Below, piece by piece: positions 10,127-20,463 of a stretch of 64,000 nt of DNA. A program made the position numbers and the translations under genes. The stretch comes from Cyrtodaria siliqua (lineage: Eukaryota > Mollusca > Bivalvia > Adapedonta > Hiatellidae), in contig JAWPHD010000003.1 in NCBI GenBank assembly GCA_037043455.1, forward strand, positions 992,001 through 1,056,000, written 5' to 3'. The notes beneath the pieces are model-generated. The model was not told the origin of the DNA, made no database searches, and saw only the letters and a program-made list of their open reading frames with translations. Positions within the stretch are counted from its first letter, which is position 1; every line of letters starts with the position of its first letter.

Positions 10127-10893
10127 CTACATTAATTCTTTCAAAACAAATCGAAATGATGTATGAACTCCGTTGAGATTAATAATTTTACCGGAGAAAT
10201 CAGTTATGTAAATATTAATACTGTTAATGATCGTTTTGTTTACTCCACAGAACCCGACTCTTATCGGTTCATCTCTGAAAGGATATGACCTCGTAAGGTC
10301 GGCTGTACTTATTTCATAAATAACATCCCCATATGATCCGTCAACAATAGAATTACTTATCAAATCACAGTGGATATATAAAGTATCAATAGAATTTGTT
10401 ATGTTTGGTACTACTGTCCCAAATTTAGTTTCTCTAATAACCGCATCTTGGTCAAACCCAATCAGAGTGTGAAAGTTTGATTCCCTTAAATCAAGCATAA
10501 AGTTATTATGAATGGTAACTAAACATTTGAAACTTGATCAATCAAATTCAATTCGTATCGGGACAGGCGAGTCATCAGTCAAATCACCGTTTACAGTTAA
10601 TGTTTCTTTTATATAATTATCAATATCAGCATAACTGTAATTAACATTTGCAAAAATAATCGTTTTGGATCTTTATCTTTTCCATTGTGATACCTTATCA
10701 CTTTGTTATTAAAATCCTCGCTAATATTATACCATGAGTAAGTCATAGAATTAATATTATCAAGCCCAATACCATACTGTTTGTTCTTGTCTTACATCAA
10801 TGGTCTATCAAATACAGCTGTAAAATGACTCGGTGTATTTTAGCAATTAATTATTGAAGCTCTTTCTGATGATAATACAACTTTTTGTTCCAT
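10127..10893 (-). pseudogene. Polinton capsid-associated protein (candidate minor capsid/penton)
   Basis: The ATG at 10893 sits after a TCTACTTATATTATATG leader. The N-terminal half (NTPSHFTAVFDRPLM, then KQYGIGLDNINSMTYSWYNI) is interrupted by stops and a frameshift around 10550-10670. The C-terminal 123 codons are open and read TLYIHCDLISNSIV, TADLTRSYPFRDEPIRVGF and IYITDFSGKIINLNG. Proteins with this layout accompany the capsid gene in Polintons. I infer a minor capsid or assembly role; no catalytic motif is visible. Confidence 0.55.
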
Positions 10894-10920
10894 ATAATAT
10901 AAGTAGATACAATTAATTAT

Positions 10921-12395
10921 CTATGTAAACATTTTAAAACTAGATTTTTCAAAATCAAAAACTTGGGTAGTGCCACGTCGTATGTTTAATCCTATATAAA
11001 GTATGTTGCTTTTTGTGAGATCTAATTCAAATATTTCTTTCAATATTCCTTTGTTATTTTCTATTGTCGGATATAAGAACTTCTCCTGACCGCTAACAGC
11101 ACCCAAATAAAAATTGTCTGCGTTTCCCCCTGTGTAAAAGTAAAGTCTATTTCAAATTTATAGCGCCCGGATTTTTTTATGGTTTTCCTCCCAGTAGTAC
11201 CAAAAGTAAAATATGGATCAGTGCCTATAAATGGATTTGTTACAAAAGTAAATGGTTCAAGAAAGAGCTGATGAATGGTTCTTTGAAGTGGTTTTCGTGT
11301 CGGGTATGATGCATAACCAACATCATCTTTCATGATGCTTATTCCATCTATTGTTGCTTCAAACAATACAATCCAGCTTGCATTGTCTATTTTTACTTCC
11401 AACTTATCAATTATACCAAGAGGTGCTGTGTGACGACTATCAGACTTTTGATTAAACTGTTTCAATAAAGCTATTCTCCATCAAAAGCTTTGCCCCTTTC
11501 ATCCTAGGCAGCTTTTGATTGTTTTGAAACATCATCAGTAGCAGTTTTTAGTTTATTAGTGTCAACCATTTTCTCATTTAATTTTGCATAATCCTGTCCT
11601 AATGCACCTTTGAGAAGAGTTATTTCATTATCAAAAGCTTTGTTTTTTACATCCTGGGCAGCTTTATCACGTGACCATTTTGCTCAAAGCAGTTGTTAGC
11701 GACTTGCTGTCAACCATTTTCTTTTTGATGTCTTCACACTCTTTGTTGATATCGTCAACGTTAGTGTTTATCTGTTCGTTTGATATTTTAATTTGAGTTA
11801 TTTCGGTAGTAAAAGCAGTTCTCATTTGTGTTGTAGCATCAGTAATAGCGGCTTCAAGTTCATTGTTATCAACCATTTGTTTATTGATTTCTTTAATTCG
11901 CTCGTTAATACTGTCAACACCAACTTGTATTTTTTCGCCTAACTTTTTATAGAGCTCGCTATCATCTTCCAATCCATCTTCTTTCTTTTCTAACTATTTT
12001 AAAGCATCACCCAGAAGTTTAATTTCATCTTTCTAACCGTTTTGAATTTCAATCATTTTTTCACGGTTTGTTTGTAATTGCTTTTGTATCAGACTTATAT
12101 TGTCACCAACACCTGTTGTCAAATTTTTCATTATGTCTGTAATTTTATCAATACTATAAGCACGTATGATTTTTTTTATTCTTCTTTGAGTAAATTGTCT
12201 TGTTTCTACATCGTCTGCTTTTTCTGGATTACCAACATTAGTTATTCTATTTTTATCCATGTTGAGATCACTTCTCAGAATATTTTCCTGACTTTTACCC
12301 TTGTGAAGATAATTAACCAGGTGTTTATGTTTCGCATACTCAGATAGCACAATACCAAAATGTGTAACATTAACACCACCTGAACTAGTTTCCAC
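10921..12395 (-). pseudogene. Polinton fibre-like protein: tail-fibre motif, coiled coils, beta-rich head
   Basis: Three parts can be followed leftward. First, near 12290-12190, DLNMDKNRITNVGNPEKADD, which matches the repeated motif of phage tail-fibre shafts, followed by VETRQF. Second, a long coiled-coil region in several frames (12150-11500) with repeated heptad-like blocks and near-identical IKKKMVDSKSL / INKQMVDNNEL phrases. Third, a beta-rich end (11400-10925) with SGRYKFEIDFTF, WVLL and SSFKMF, reminiscent of C1q/fibre-knob folds. At least four frameshifts are present. By layout it would be a trimeric attachment fibre; that role is inference. The start is unclear, because the frame runs back into the ATPase gene through a GTG. 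Confidence 0.6.
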
Positions 12396-13028
12396 GCTTC
12401 CAAGTTTCTTTTGACCAACTTCCTCGGACGATCGAGATACAGAAAATCGTACTGTTTGTCGGTTGTTTTTCTATACTGCTCTTTGCTAACATCCTGTTCA
12501 TTGGAAAGCATACCCAGCTCACGATTAACTGGAGTCGCGAAGAAAATATAATGAGAACAGTTCAAACGAATGTCTTTGGGAGTTTTGTAATAGGATTGTG
12601 ACAAATAAATCACGCAACAATTCTTAGCCTGCCTTGGATGAAATAATCGACAATACCATTTTGGTTACGCTCGCAAACATAATCATCAAATAAGCTATCT
12701 TTTGAGTATCAGAATCCAAATCATTCACAGGAATAACTTGATCATTTGAACACTCCAGTATATCTTCAACCGGAATTATATTCTTTTTTGCTATCTTTTT
12801 AAGTTTTTGCAACAAGACCTTATACTTTGACTGTTCCAAGTTTTTAGCAAACAAATAAATCTTGTCATAGTAAACTAAAGGTTTCAGCAACATGTGAACT
12901 AATGTGTTTGTCTTGCCAGATCCTGAATTACCGCATACAAGCATCTTAAAACAACAGTCTGGCATGAAGTTCCATATCTGCTTGAAATTACCGTTGTCTG
13001 TCTTTATATCATAGTTTGGAATTTCCAT
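12395..13028 (-). pseudogene. ATP: Polinton genome-packaging ATPase (FtsK/HerA type), broken
   Basis: The enzyme powers packaging of element DNA into capsids. Walker A is intact: LVCGNSGSGKT at about residue 31-41 (near 12935-12905). Walker B is visible in a shifted frame as LFDDYVCE near 12692-12669. After another shift, IYLSQSYYKTP (12610) and the conserved tail DFLYLDRPRKL continue to about 12420. The family is usually about 200-260 aa, which fits the 630-base span. Two frameshifts disable it. It is first in the leftward block and diverges from the basic-protein gene at 13072, with only 43 bases between. Confidence 0.85.
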
Positions 13029-13071
13029 TACATTAATATACTTGGATAATATTATCTGACCTACTAATATA
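13029..13071. promoter_or_regulatory. divergent intergenic region between the two Polinton gene blocks
   Basis: A 43-base AT-rich spacer separates the start codons of the packaging ATPase (minus) and the basic protein (plus). It contains TATCTGACCTACTAATATAATG on the plus side, a weaker version of the leader motif seen before other genes. A bidirectional promoter is the natural inference. Confidence 0.45.
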
Positions 13072-13548
13072 ATGTCTAAAGTTTATTGCGGAATAAAAAC
13101 AATCCCATCTGGGGAAAAACTCGAAACAAAGGAAGACTGTTTCAAAACTAATCAAGTCAGATATTATGGATTAAAAAAGATATCTAAGGAACTGCCTGAA
13201 CCAAAGGAAGCGTCAACAGCACTACCAAGAAAACTAAAAAGACCAGGAAATATAAAAGGAAACAAACAAGACGTTCAGATTTTCATTATGTCGTCTCTTG
13301 CAGATTTAAATGGGCTAAGAAGAAAACTTACTGCTGCCAAAACGCAAAAAGACAAAGATGTCCTTAAAAAAAAAACTACGGAAGCAAACAAATTAGTAGA
13401 ACAGGCCAGGAAAAGACTGGCGACATTTTCACAACCACCCAGCAAGACTGCTAAAAAACCATTAGTCAAGAGTGCTAAAACACCAAGAGCGAGGCTGCTA
13501 AGAAAGCAACGAAGAAAGCAACCAAGAAATAAATCATGCATGTTTTAA
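13072..13548 (+). CDS. Polinton lysine-rich basic protein (158 aa), intact frame
   Basis: One of few uninterrupted genes. The N-terminus MSKVYCGIKTIPSGEKLETK and the following NQVRYYGLKKI are conserved features of a family found in animal Polintons. The middle is helical and charged (DLNGLRRKLTAAKTQKDKD), and the C-terminal third is very basic (KTAKKPLVKSAKTPRARLLR). Such a tail suggests DNA binding, for example condensation of the packaged genome; that is inference. The ATG follows the divergent promoter region, and the next gene starts about 40 bases downstream after a TCTAACTTATAGTATAT leader. Confidence 0.65.
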   Translation: MSKVYCGIKTIPSGEKLETKEDCFKTNQVRYYGLKKISKELPEPKEASTALPRKLKRPGNIKGNKQDVQIFIMSSLADLNGLRRKLTAAKTQKDKDVLKKKTTEANKLVEQARKRLATFSQPPSKTAKKPLVKSAKTPRARLLRKQRRKQPRNKSCMF

Positions 13549-13585
13549 CTTATTTTATTTTATTTTTATCTAACTTATAGTATAT

Positions 13586-14712
13586 CTGTCTTTGTTAAAG
13601 TGGAAAGAATTAGCAGATAAAATGCAAACATCAAGTAATCTTGTTAAAGAATATGAAAATAAAGTTATTCAGAAAAGACTAGAAAAAGGAGCTAGTCGTG
13701 AATTATACAAAGGCATATTTAAACCGGTAACTGGTGAAATAAAAGATCAGTCAGTACAGTTAACTAAGCAGTTAGCTACTCTTCCAGAAATAAGTCAGCA
13801 ATTAGCCACTCTTCCTGGAGCTATAGGCGAGGAAGTACAGAGTATCGCAAATATGAAGGGTTGCCCCAGTTACTTCACGAAGAATCTGATAAAGCAGGAT
13901 CAGATACAGATTACACGAGACATTATTATGGACAATTGGGATGCTGGTATTAATAAAGCTGTGATTGAGACATATGGCTTCCCATAACCATCAGAGATAG
14001 TTGGGGAAGAACATGTTGTAAAATACATACTTTCGAGGCTTTCTGATAGAGTCATTCAAATTGGACGAGACTAAACAAATGAACAAAGAAAAATACTCAT
14101 TGAAAAAAAAAAAACATGGACAGCAAAAATATCAACTACAAAGAGATAGGACGAATTGAATAAGTATAGAGAAAAAATTAGGGCAATGCTTGCGAGTAGT
14201 ATAGAAACTGGGCATCGTAGCTTTTTAGGAGAAGGATTACAACAAAAAAGAAATTCTTACAAATTTAGTAAAGATGGCCGCTACGGTGTATTACAAATTG
14301 ATATACCTAATCTTGTTGGTCATCACAAACTTACTGCTAGACAGGGAAAAACAGTTGTGCTAGATCTGAAAGTGGATGATGATTTTTTATTGATTTGATA
14401 ACAAAGCGTTACAACAATGGAAAAGCATACTCGAAGCTATCTCAAAATGCATTCAAGGAACTGACAGAATTATCTGGTTTGCCAATTCATAAAGGTTCTT
14501 CAAAGTACAAGAAGAATTTAGCGGGTTGTGTGGGATATTACAATAGCCCGATGATTTGGTTAATGATCTGGAGTTAGTATGTGGAAGTATCAAATCGGGA
14601 AATAATAGTCCACAGTTGACGAATAAAGGTATTAGCATAATCGATAAGCTATTAAAAAATGGTAATATATCAGCCGGAAAACATGAGCAATTGTTTTCTA
14701 AATATTTCAATT
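13586..14712 (+). pseudogene. Polinton coiled-coil protein of unknown function, broken
   Basis: The leader TCTAACTTATAGTATAT is followed by CTG at 13586, where other genes have ATG, so the start codon itself appears mutated. The first part (to 13987) is open: LKWKELADKMQTSSNLVKEYENK, a helical region and a QLATLPEISQQLATLPG repeat. After frameshifts come GRYGVLQIDIPNLVGHHKLTARQGK (14280-14350) and ITKRYNNGKAYSKLSQ with GLPIHKGSSKYKKN (14398-14520). The end reads NKGISIIDKLLKNGNISAGKHE (14625-14690). Proteins with this C-terminus recur in Polintons of cnidarians and molluscs. No catalytic residues are recognisable. Four pieces in three frames show it is dead. Confidence 0.6.
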
Positions 14713-14727
14713 AATCTAATTATTATA

Positions 14728-14960
14728 ATGAAAGAAATTAAAAGCAAGGAGGAATTAATTAGTTACTTGACTCGACAAGCGGCAGCATACAGACTTATGC
14801 GGTAGAATTAATACAGGGTTGCAAATCACAAGTGGGATAATTTGTCGTACCGCCGCATTGTTATTTAATCCCCGCAGTTCCTGTTTTTATACCTATCGTT
14901 AGAGCAATTCCCCCAATAATTGCGGTTTTGATGAACAAAACTAAAATAGCAGAGAAAAAG
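14728..14960 (+). pseudogene. remnant of a small Polinton gene with a hydrophobic end
   Basis: ATG at 14728 after TTAATCTAATTATTATA, giving MKEIKSKEELISYLTRQAAA before an early stop. A hydrophobic stretch (IPAVPVFIPIVRAIPPIIAVLM, 14870-14935) follows in another frame and runs into the inserted repeat. I do not recognise the product; the hydrophobic end suggests a membrane segment. Confidence 0.4.
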
Positions 14961-14961
14961 G

Positions 14962-15105
14962 TTTTATTAAAGAAAGATAAACGTATCGGACAGGAAAAGC
15001 AGCATACAAGGACGACAGTCAACCACAAAACACAAAAACAAACATGCAAACAGACAAACGAGAAGGCAAAAGTAATAAAAAAATGCAAACGACATCACAA
15101 ACACG
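14962..15105 (-). mobile_element. 3' fragment of the Penelope-type retroelement (reverse orientation)
   Basis: Reverse complement of the 3' region found at 18970-19116 and 43345-43480. Shared blocks are ATGTCGTTTGCATTTTTTAT, TGTTTTTGTGTTTTGTGGTTGA and CCTGTCCGATA. The end nearest 14962 (TATCTTTCTTT read on the minus strand) is the same 3' terminus as in the DNA polymerase insertion. The 5' part is truncated. Confidence 0.8.
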
Positions 15106-15119
15106 AACGGGTCACACAA

Positions 15120-15515
15120 ACACAAAATCATATCATAGGAGTTTCAAACAACTTCTTTAATATGTGTAAACATCTAATTTGTTTTGTATTTTTTTTTTTT
15201 TTTTTATTTCTTTATTAAAGTCTCATCATGGTTTACAATAAATACAAACATAAATAAAACATCGTAAACATTATAAGATAGCCATGCCATTCTAATTAGA
15301 ATTATAAAAGACTATAGTTATAAAACCATCAACATATTTTAAAAGTAGTTAATAACATCAAACTCAAACGATATTAACATATATATTACACATTAAGACT
15401 ATGTAAATGATGCTAATCTATCTATAAAAATGTACTAAGAATGAGTATTGTAAGATTTGACAAAATAAACAAAGCACTATTGCGCATTAGCTAGAACAAA
15501 ATTAAAAATCATTTA
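15120..15515. other. non-coding stretch with poly(T), possibly a minus-strand retroposon tail
   Basis: A T17 run at 15189-15205 followed by ATTTCTTTATT resembles the reversed poly(A) tail of the retrotransposon ending at 46017 (T-run then CTTTATT). The rest is AT-rich with no frame. I infer a small retroposon inserted in the Polinton; target duplication not found. Confidence 0.35.
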
Positions 15516-16259
15516 TCCCCTTTGATCAGATCAAAAAGGAACTGATTAGCATCATTTTCATGGAAGAAAATAAAACAGAATCACGATATGATAAAAACAA
15601 TTGACATATGCCATACGGGGAAATAATCCCATCATGCTTTTCTAAAATACTCCATCTGCAGCAAAATGATAGATTTACTGAACCCCTGGAAAGGTATATT
15701 GAGAAGTATAAATTAAATGGCACTAAACCAGTTCTTTTTCAACTTGTTTCCATATGGCGTCTTACTTGTCTCTAGTAGCTTTTGTCTTAATAGGTTTTGT
15801 TTCTTTTTTTATTTCTAATAGATCGAATGTCTTCTGGAAAATGTAATCAGATTTAATTACTCTTTTCCGGCCTCCTATCTTATCTAACATTTGTACAGTC
15901 TTGTAAAACAAATCCTCGCATCTCTGCTTGTCTATTGGGGATAAATTGTACCCTCCCAAAAGTTTTTCTAGATGATATCTCCTATAATAAACGCTCTTCT
16001 TGCGAACTCCCCGATAATCTACAACAATATCATATCCATTGTGAGTCCCACATTCGAAACAAATACGTTCCCCGTCAAAAGCCTCGTAAGTGCTATTACA
16101 ATTTGCACATGCATATGTGCAATTGTAACAAAGTCTATACCCAACACAATATTTACAGTGCGTCTTTTTGTCGACTATGTAAAACAAAAAACAGTCCATG
16201 CAAAATTTAGAAGAATCAAAAACACCTAATAATCTCTTACAATATATACAGTTCACCAT
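15516..16259 (-). pseudogene. zinc-ribbon protein resembling viral late transcription factor VLTF3
   Basis: The open part is 165 aa from ATG 16259. It has six CxxC pairs (residues 4/7, 20/23, 35/38, 44/47, 51/54, 67/70), then FECGTHNGYD and YYRRYHLEKLLGGYNLSPID, then a helical SDYIFQKTFDLLEI. A C-terminal zinc ribbon followed by Y-x-R-x-x-H-L-E-K-L-L is the pattern I associate with poxvirus/NCLDV VLTF3. After the stop at 15762 traces of the family tail (IWKQVEKELV) continue in a shifted frame. It would activate late element genes; that role is inference. It is transcribed leftward inside the rightward block and shares its upstream region with the small ORF at 16325. Confidence 0.5.
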
Positions 16260-16283
16260 ATAATATACTATTATTATTATTTA

Positions 16284-16300
16284 TTTAATTAGGGCTTAAA
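16284..16300. promoter_or_regulatory. promoter-like motif TTTAATTAGGGCTTAAA (copy 1)
   Basis: Lies between divergent starts at 16259 (minus) and 16325 (plus). The AGGG starts 34 bases before the plus ATG. A near-identical motif precedes the DNA polymerase gene with almost the same spacing. Confidence 0.55.
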
Positions 16301-16324
16301 AGAATAAAAATAGTATAATATTAT

Positions 16325-16570
16325 ATGGTATACACAGATGATATAGAAAGTCTCAGAAAAGATTGTGAGATGCAGGCTTTGTTGGTTGATTTTTAGGGTA
16401 CAAATAAATTTGACAAAAAACTATTAATTTTTTCAAACTTTAAGGATTTAATTGAAAAGATTATAACCGAAGCCCAAAAGATGAAACTACCATGAAAAAT
16501 AAGAAAACATGATGTAAAAAAATTAAACAGATTGCGCGATAAAATGATCACACGAGCGACTAACTATTGA
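16325..16570 (+). pseudogene. small charged Polinton ORF (81 codons) with two internal stops
   Basis: One frame runs from ATG 16325 to TGA 16568-16570 with stops only at two places. It reads MVYTDDIESLRKDCEMQALL, then KFDKKLLIFSNFKDLIEKII, then HDVKKLNRLRDKMITRATNY. Charged and helical; not recognised. It has its own AGGGCTTAAA motif upstream, so it was probably a real gene. Confidence 0.45.
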
Positions 16571-16642
16571 TTTTTTTATTTATTACTACGGTAAGTTATT
16601 GAAAGAGGGAATTGATATTATTTTTTATGATGGTTAAATTAA

Positions 16643-16662
16643 TTAATTAGGGCTTAAAGAAT
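16643..16662 (+). promoter_or_regulatory. promoter-like motif TTAATTAGGGCTTAAAGAAT (copy 2)
   Basis: AGGG starts 36 bases before the DNA polymerase ATG at 16685, against 34 bases for copy 1. Both are followed by an AT-only stretch reaching the start codon. Confidence 0.55.
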
Positions 16663-16684
16663 TCTGATTTATATATATTATATA

Positions 16685-19600
16685 ATGTGTGTAAAAGAAA
16701 TCGAAAGATCCCCGAAACAATATACAGAAAGTTTTTTTCTGTGGGTATTGTGGATAGATTAAGACCACTCTCTCAGCTTAATCAGACGCGAAAAACAGTC
16801 ACTGAATTCCTCAAGATGGAACTAAAAGGAACGGGTGGTTTTAAATTGAGTGTTGCTTTAAAAATGACTTTCGCTAAACTAGGTACAGTCACGATTACAT
16901 AAAAAACAGCTTACTTTACATCAAAGGCGGCAATAATCTTAAATGGAAAGGATATCAAGGGTGCTTTAGATACAGCAACTGATGAAATTATTAGTAGAAT
17001 TGGAAGCTGGCTCTCTGAGGGAAGTGGTTGGGTAAATGAATCAGTAGATATGCATTACGTAAACAGGGTGAAGTATAAGCCTTTAAGGGGCAGCTCTTAT
17101 TTAGAGTTACCAAAAGAACTTTCTCACCACATGAAAGGTCTAATAAATATAAAAAACGAAAAAGATGATAAATGCTTCAGATGGTGCCATTTGGCATATA
17201 AATTTCCTGCTGCAAAAATCCCCAAAGAATAACAAAGTACAAAAAGCACATTATTGATCTTGATTACAGTGGAATTACATTTCCTGTAACATTAAAGCGA
17301 ATTCCCAAAATAGACAAACAAAACAATATATGTTTTAATATATTTGTATATGAAAAAAATGGGGTGTATCCTCGGTACATATCAAAAGATAAAGTTGAAG
17401 AAGAATGTGATATGCTTTTGATTGTCGAAGAAGAAGAAAACCATTATGTGTGGATAAAGGATTTCAACAGTTTAATGTTTAATCAAACATTATACAAAGG
17501 GAAAAAATGGTTCTGTAAAACATGCCTGCAATGCTTTACATTAGAAAAATTCTTGGAAAAGCATAAACTTGATTGTCTTTCTCTAAATGGCAAGCAAGCA
17601 ATAAAAATGCCTTTTGCGAGTGAAAAGATTTTCTTTAAAAACTATGATAGGCAATTAATGGTTCTATTTGTTATATATGCCGACTTTGAAGCAATAACAG
17701 AAAAAATCTCTTCAGCTGCAAATAATCCAAAAAAAATCGTATACAGATGCATATCAACAACGTACTGATTGTAGTTACGGATACAAGGTTGTCTGCTGCT
17801 ATGATACCGGCTGTAACATACAGAGGGGGTCAAATGCTGTTTATACGTTTTTAAAACAAATGATAGAGGAAGGAAAATATTGTAAAAAAACTGCAAATAC
17901 ATGTTTTAAAAAAGATTTGACAATGACAATGGCAGAAGAAAAAGAATTTAGGGCAGCTGAAAAATGTCATATTTGTGATAAACGATGTATGACGTGTGAT
18001 AGGGCAGTTAGAGATCACTGTCATATAACTGGAAAGTTTAGAGGAAGTGCTCATGATACATGCAATCTCAGTTTCAAGTTGACTAAAAAGATACCTGTTG
18101 TATACCATAATTTGAGGGGTTATGATGCTCACTTTATAATGCAGCACATCGGAAAGTTAAAAAAAAAAAAGATAAATGTTATACCAAATAACATTGAAAG
18201 GTATACGGCTTTCATGTTGGGGTCAAATTTGGTGTTTATAGATAGTTTCCAGTTTATGTCACAGTCACTCGATAACTTGGTGAAAAACATTCCGTTGTTT
18301 AAATATATCTCTCAAGAATACTCTGATGAAAAGTTAGAACATTTGAAGACAAAGGGAGTTTACCCGTATGATTATATGGATAGCTTTGAACGTTTCAAAG
18401 ATAAACAATTGCCTGATAAGAAAAGCTTCTACTCTCAGTTAAATGATGCAAATATCTCAGATGAAGATTATGAGCATGCTAAAAAATATGGAAGACGTTC
18501 AAGATCAAAAACATGGGGGAATATCATGATCTTTATTTGAAAAGCGATGTTTTGCTGCTGGCTGATGTTTTTGAGAACTTCAGAAATATTAGATCCTTGT
18601 CATTACTTTAATAGTCCCGGTTTATCTTGGGATGCCTGTTTGAAAATGACTGGGATTAAACTTGACTTGATTACTGATATTGATAAATATCTGTTAAGTC
18701 ATTGAGTACCTTCATTGTGGCTTTCTAGGCTACTGTTTTTGTTTTGTTTTATATTATATTTACACGAGGATATCTGTGTTTTACTTATATTGCCTATTGA
18801 TGCTGCCTTGTTGGTTAGAGATTAGATCATGGCGGGATTTCTTTATTTACACTGTCCTGTTTTAATGGGATGACAGTAGGGTACGTGTGAGGTTTGGTGC
18901 ACCCTAGAACCGGTTTAAACCCCCAGTGGCCTTTGTTGCCACTGACCGTTCCAAGGCGGTAGCCCTATTGTCAACACTTTTGTGTTTGTGATGTCGTTTG
19001 CATTTTTTATTACTTTTGCCTTCCAGTTTGTCTGTTTGCGTGTTTGTTTTTGTGTTTTGTGGTGGACTGTCGTCCTTGAATGTTGCTTTCCCTGTCCGAT
19101 ATCTTTATCTTTCTTTGTAGAGAAAGGAATGAGAGGTGGCGTGAGTTATATTGCAACTAGATATTGGAAAGCTAATAATAAGTATATGGAAAACTATGAT
19201 AGTAGTAAACAGAGCAAATATATAATGTATCTTGATGCTAACAACTTGTACGGGTGGGCAATGTGTCAGCCTTTATCAACTGGTAATTTTAAATGGGTCG
19301 ATAAATTTGAAGAAGGGAAATCAAACTATATTGTTGAGAGTGATCTTGAATATCCAGAAGAGTTGCATGACTCGCATAATGATTATCCTCTTGCTCCAGA
19401 AAGTTTAAATATAAAAGATGAGTGGTTGTCGGACTACTGCAAGAGCTTGATGAGTAAGTTTGATTTCCGAACTAGAAAAGTTAAACTTGTTACTACATTG
19501 AAAGATAAGGACAAATATGTCACGCATTATAGAAATTTAAAGTTGTATGAGAGTTTGGGGTTGAAAGTGAAAAAGATACACAGGATACTCCAGTTTGACG

Positions 19601-20440
19601 AGTCCCAATGGTTCAAAGTGTATATCTACTTTAATACTACAAAAAGGACAGCAGGAAAAAACACTTTCGAAAAAGATTTCTTCAAGCTAATGAATAATTC
19701 GGTTTTTGGCAAGACGATGGAAAACCTGAGAAAAAGAGTTAATGTTAAGCTGACGCATGACGAGGAAGTTCTTTTGTAATATGCGGCAAGACCATCGTTT
19801 ATTTCTTGTAAGATGTTTAGCGAAAACTTGTTTGATATAAACAGAATGAAAGGAAGACTTGTCTTAAATCGCCCTTTTATGTTGGTATGTGTATTCTTGA
19901 CTTGTCAAAATATTTGATGTATGATTTCACTACAATTATGCTGAAAACAAATACAATGAAAAAGTCAAATTATTGTTTACTGACACTGATTCTCTGTGTT
20001 ATGATATTAGAACAAAAGATGTGTATGCTGATCTTTACAAAGACAAAGAACCTTTTGATAACAGTGATTATGATCCAAAAAGTGAGTTTTACTTCAGTGA
20101 TAACAAAAAGGTTATTGGCAAGATGAAAGATGAAGCCTGTGGTGCGGTGATCGTAGAGTTTGTTGGATTGAGAAGCAAGTCATACTCATACATTTTAGCT
20201 AATAATACTGAAACAAAGAAATGCAAAGGTGTTAAAAAATGTGTTGTCAAAAAACAGATAACGCAAGATAACTACAAAAATATTTTATACACGGCAACAG
20301 AAGCTCATCATAAAATGAAAGTTATCAGATCTAAGAAACACAAGCTGGGCAGCTATGAAATTAATAAAAAAAGTTTGTCTGCATATGACGACAAAAGGTA
20401 CATATTAAACAATGGCTGGGATACACTGGCATATAAATAA
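16685..20440 (+). pseudogene. POLB: Polinton protein-primed family B DNA polymerase, broken and interrupted
   Basis: Replicates the element with a terminal protein as primer (family knowledge). Visible motifs in order: KYKPLRGSSYLELPKEL (about 17080); exonuclease I YADFEA (about 17676); an endonuclease-VII-like Cys/His cluster with CHICDKRC, DHCHITGKFRG and CNL (17965-18070); exonuclease II YHNLRGYDAHF (about 18102); exonuclease [17 protein letters not shown] (about 18532); polymerase motif A YLDANNLYGWAM (about 19228); motif B KLMNNSVFGKTMEN (about 19687); motif C FTDTDSLCYD (about 19974). The tail ends LNNGWDTLAYK at 20440. All catalytic motifs are legible. There are about ten frameshifts or stops, and a 0.42-kb retroelement fragment splits it between exonuclease III and motif A. 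The span fits the family's usual 1,000-1,200 aa. Confidence 0.92.
18696..19116 (+). mobile_element. 5'-truncated Penelope-type 3' fragment inside DNA polymerase gene
   Basis: Starts AAGTCATTGAGTACCTTCAT and ends TATCTTTCTTT. It is over 90% identical by eye to 43066-43480, where it follows a reverse-transcriptase relic. Polymerase coding resumes directly after it, so it inserted into an already integrated Polinton. Confidence 0.85.
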
Positions 20441-20463
20441 TAATTTAATATAATACTTTATAT

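Noticed and set aside
12078..12347. Plus-strand 89-codon hydrophobic ORF
   Set aside because: Antisense of the fibre-like coding region; composition follows from the opposite strand.
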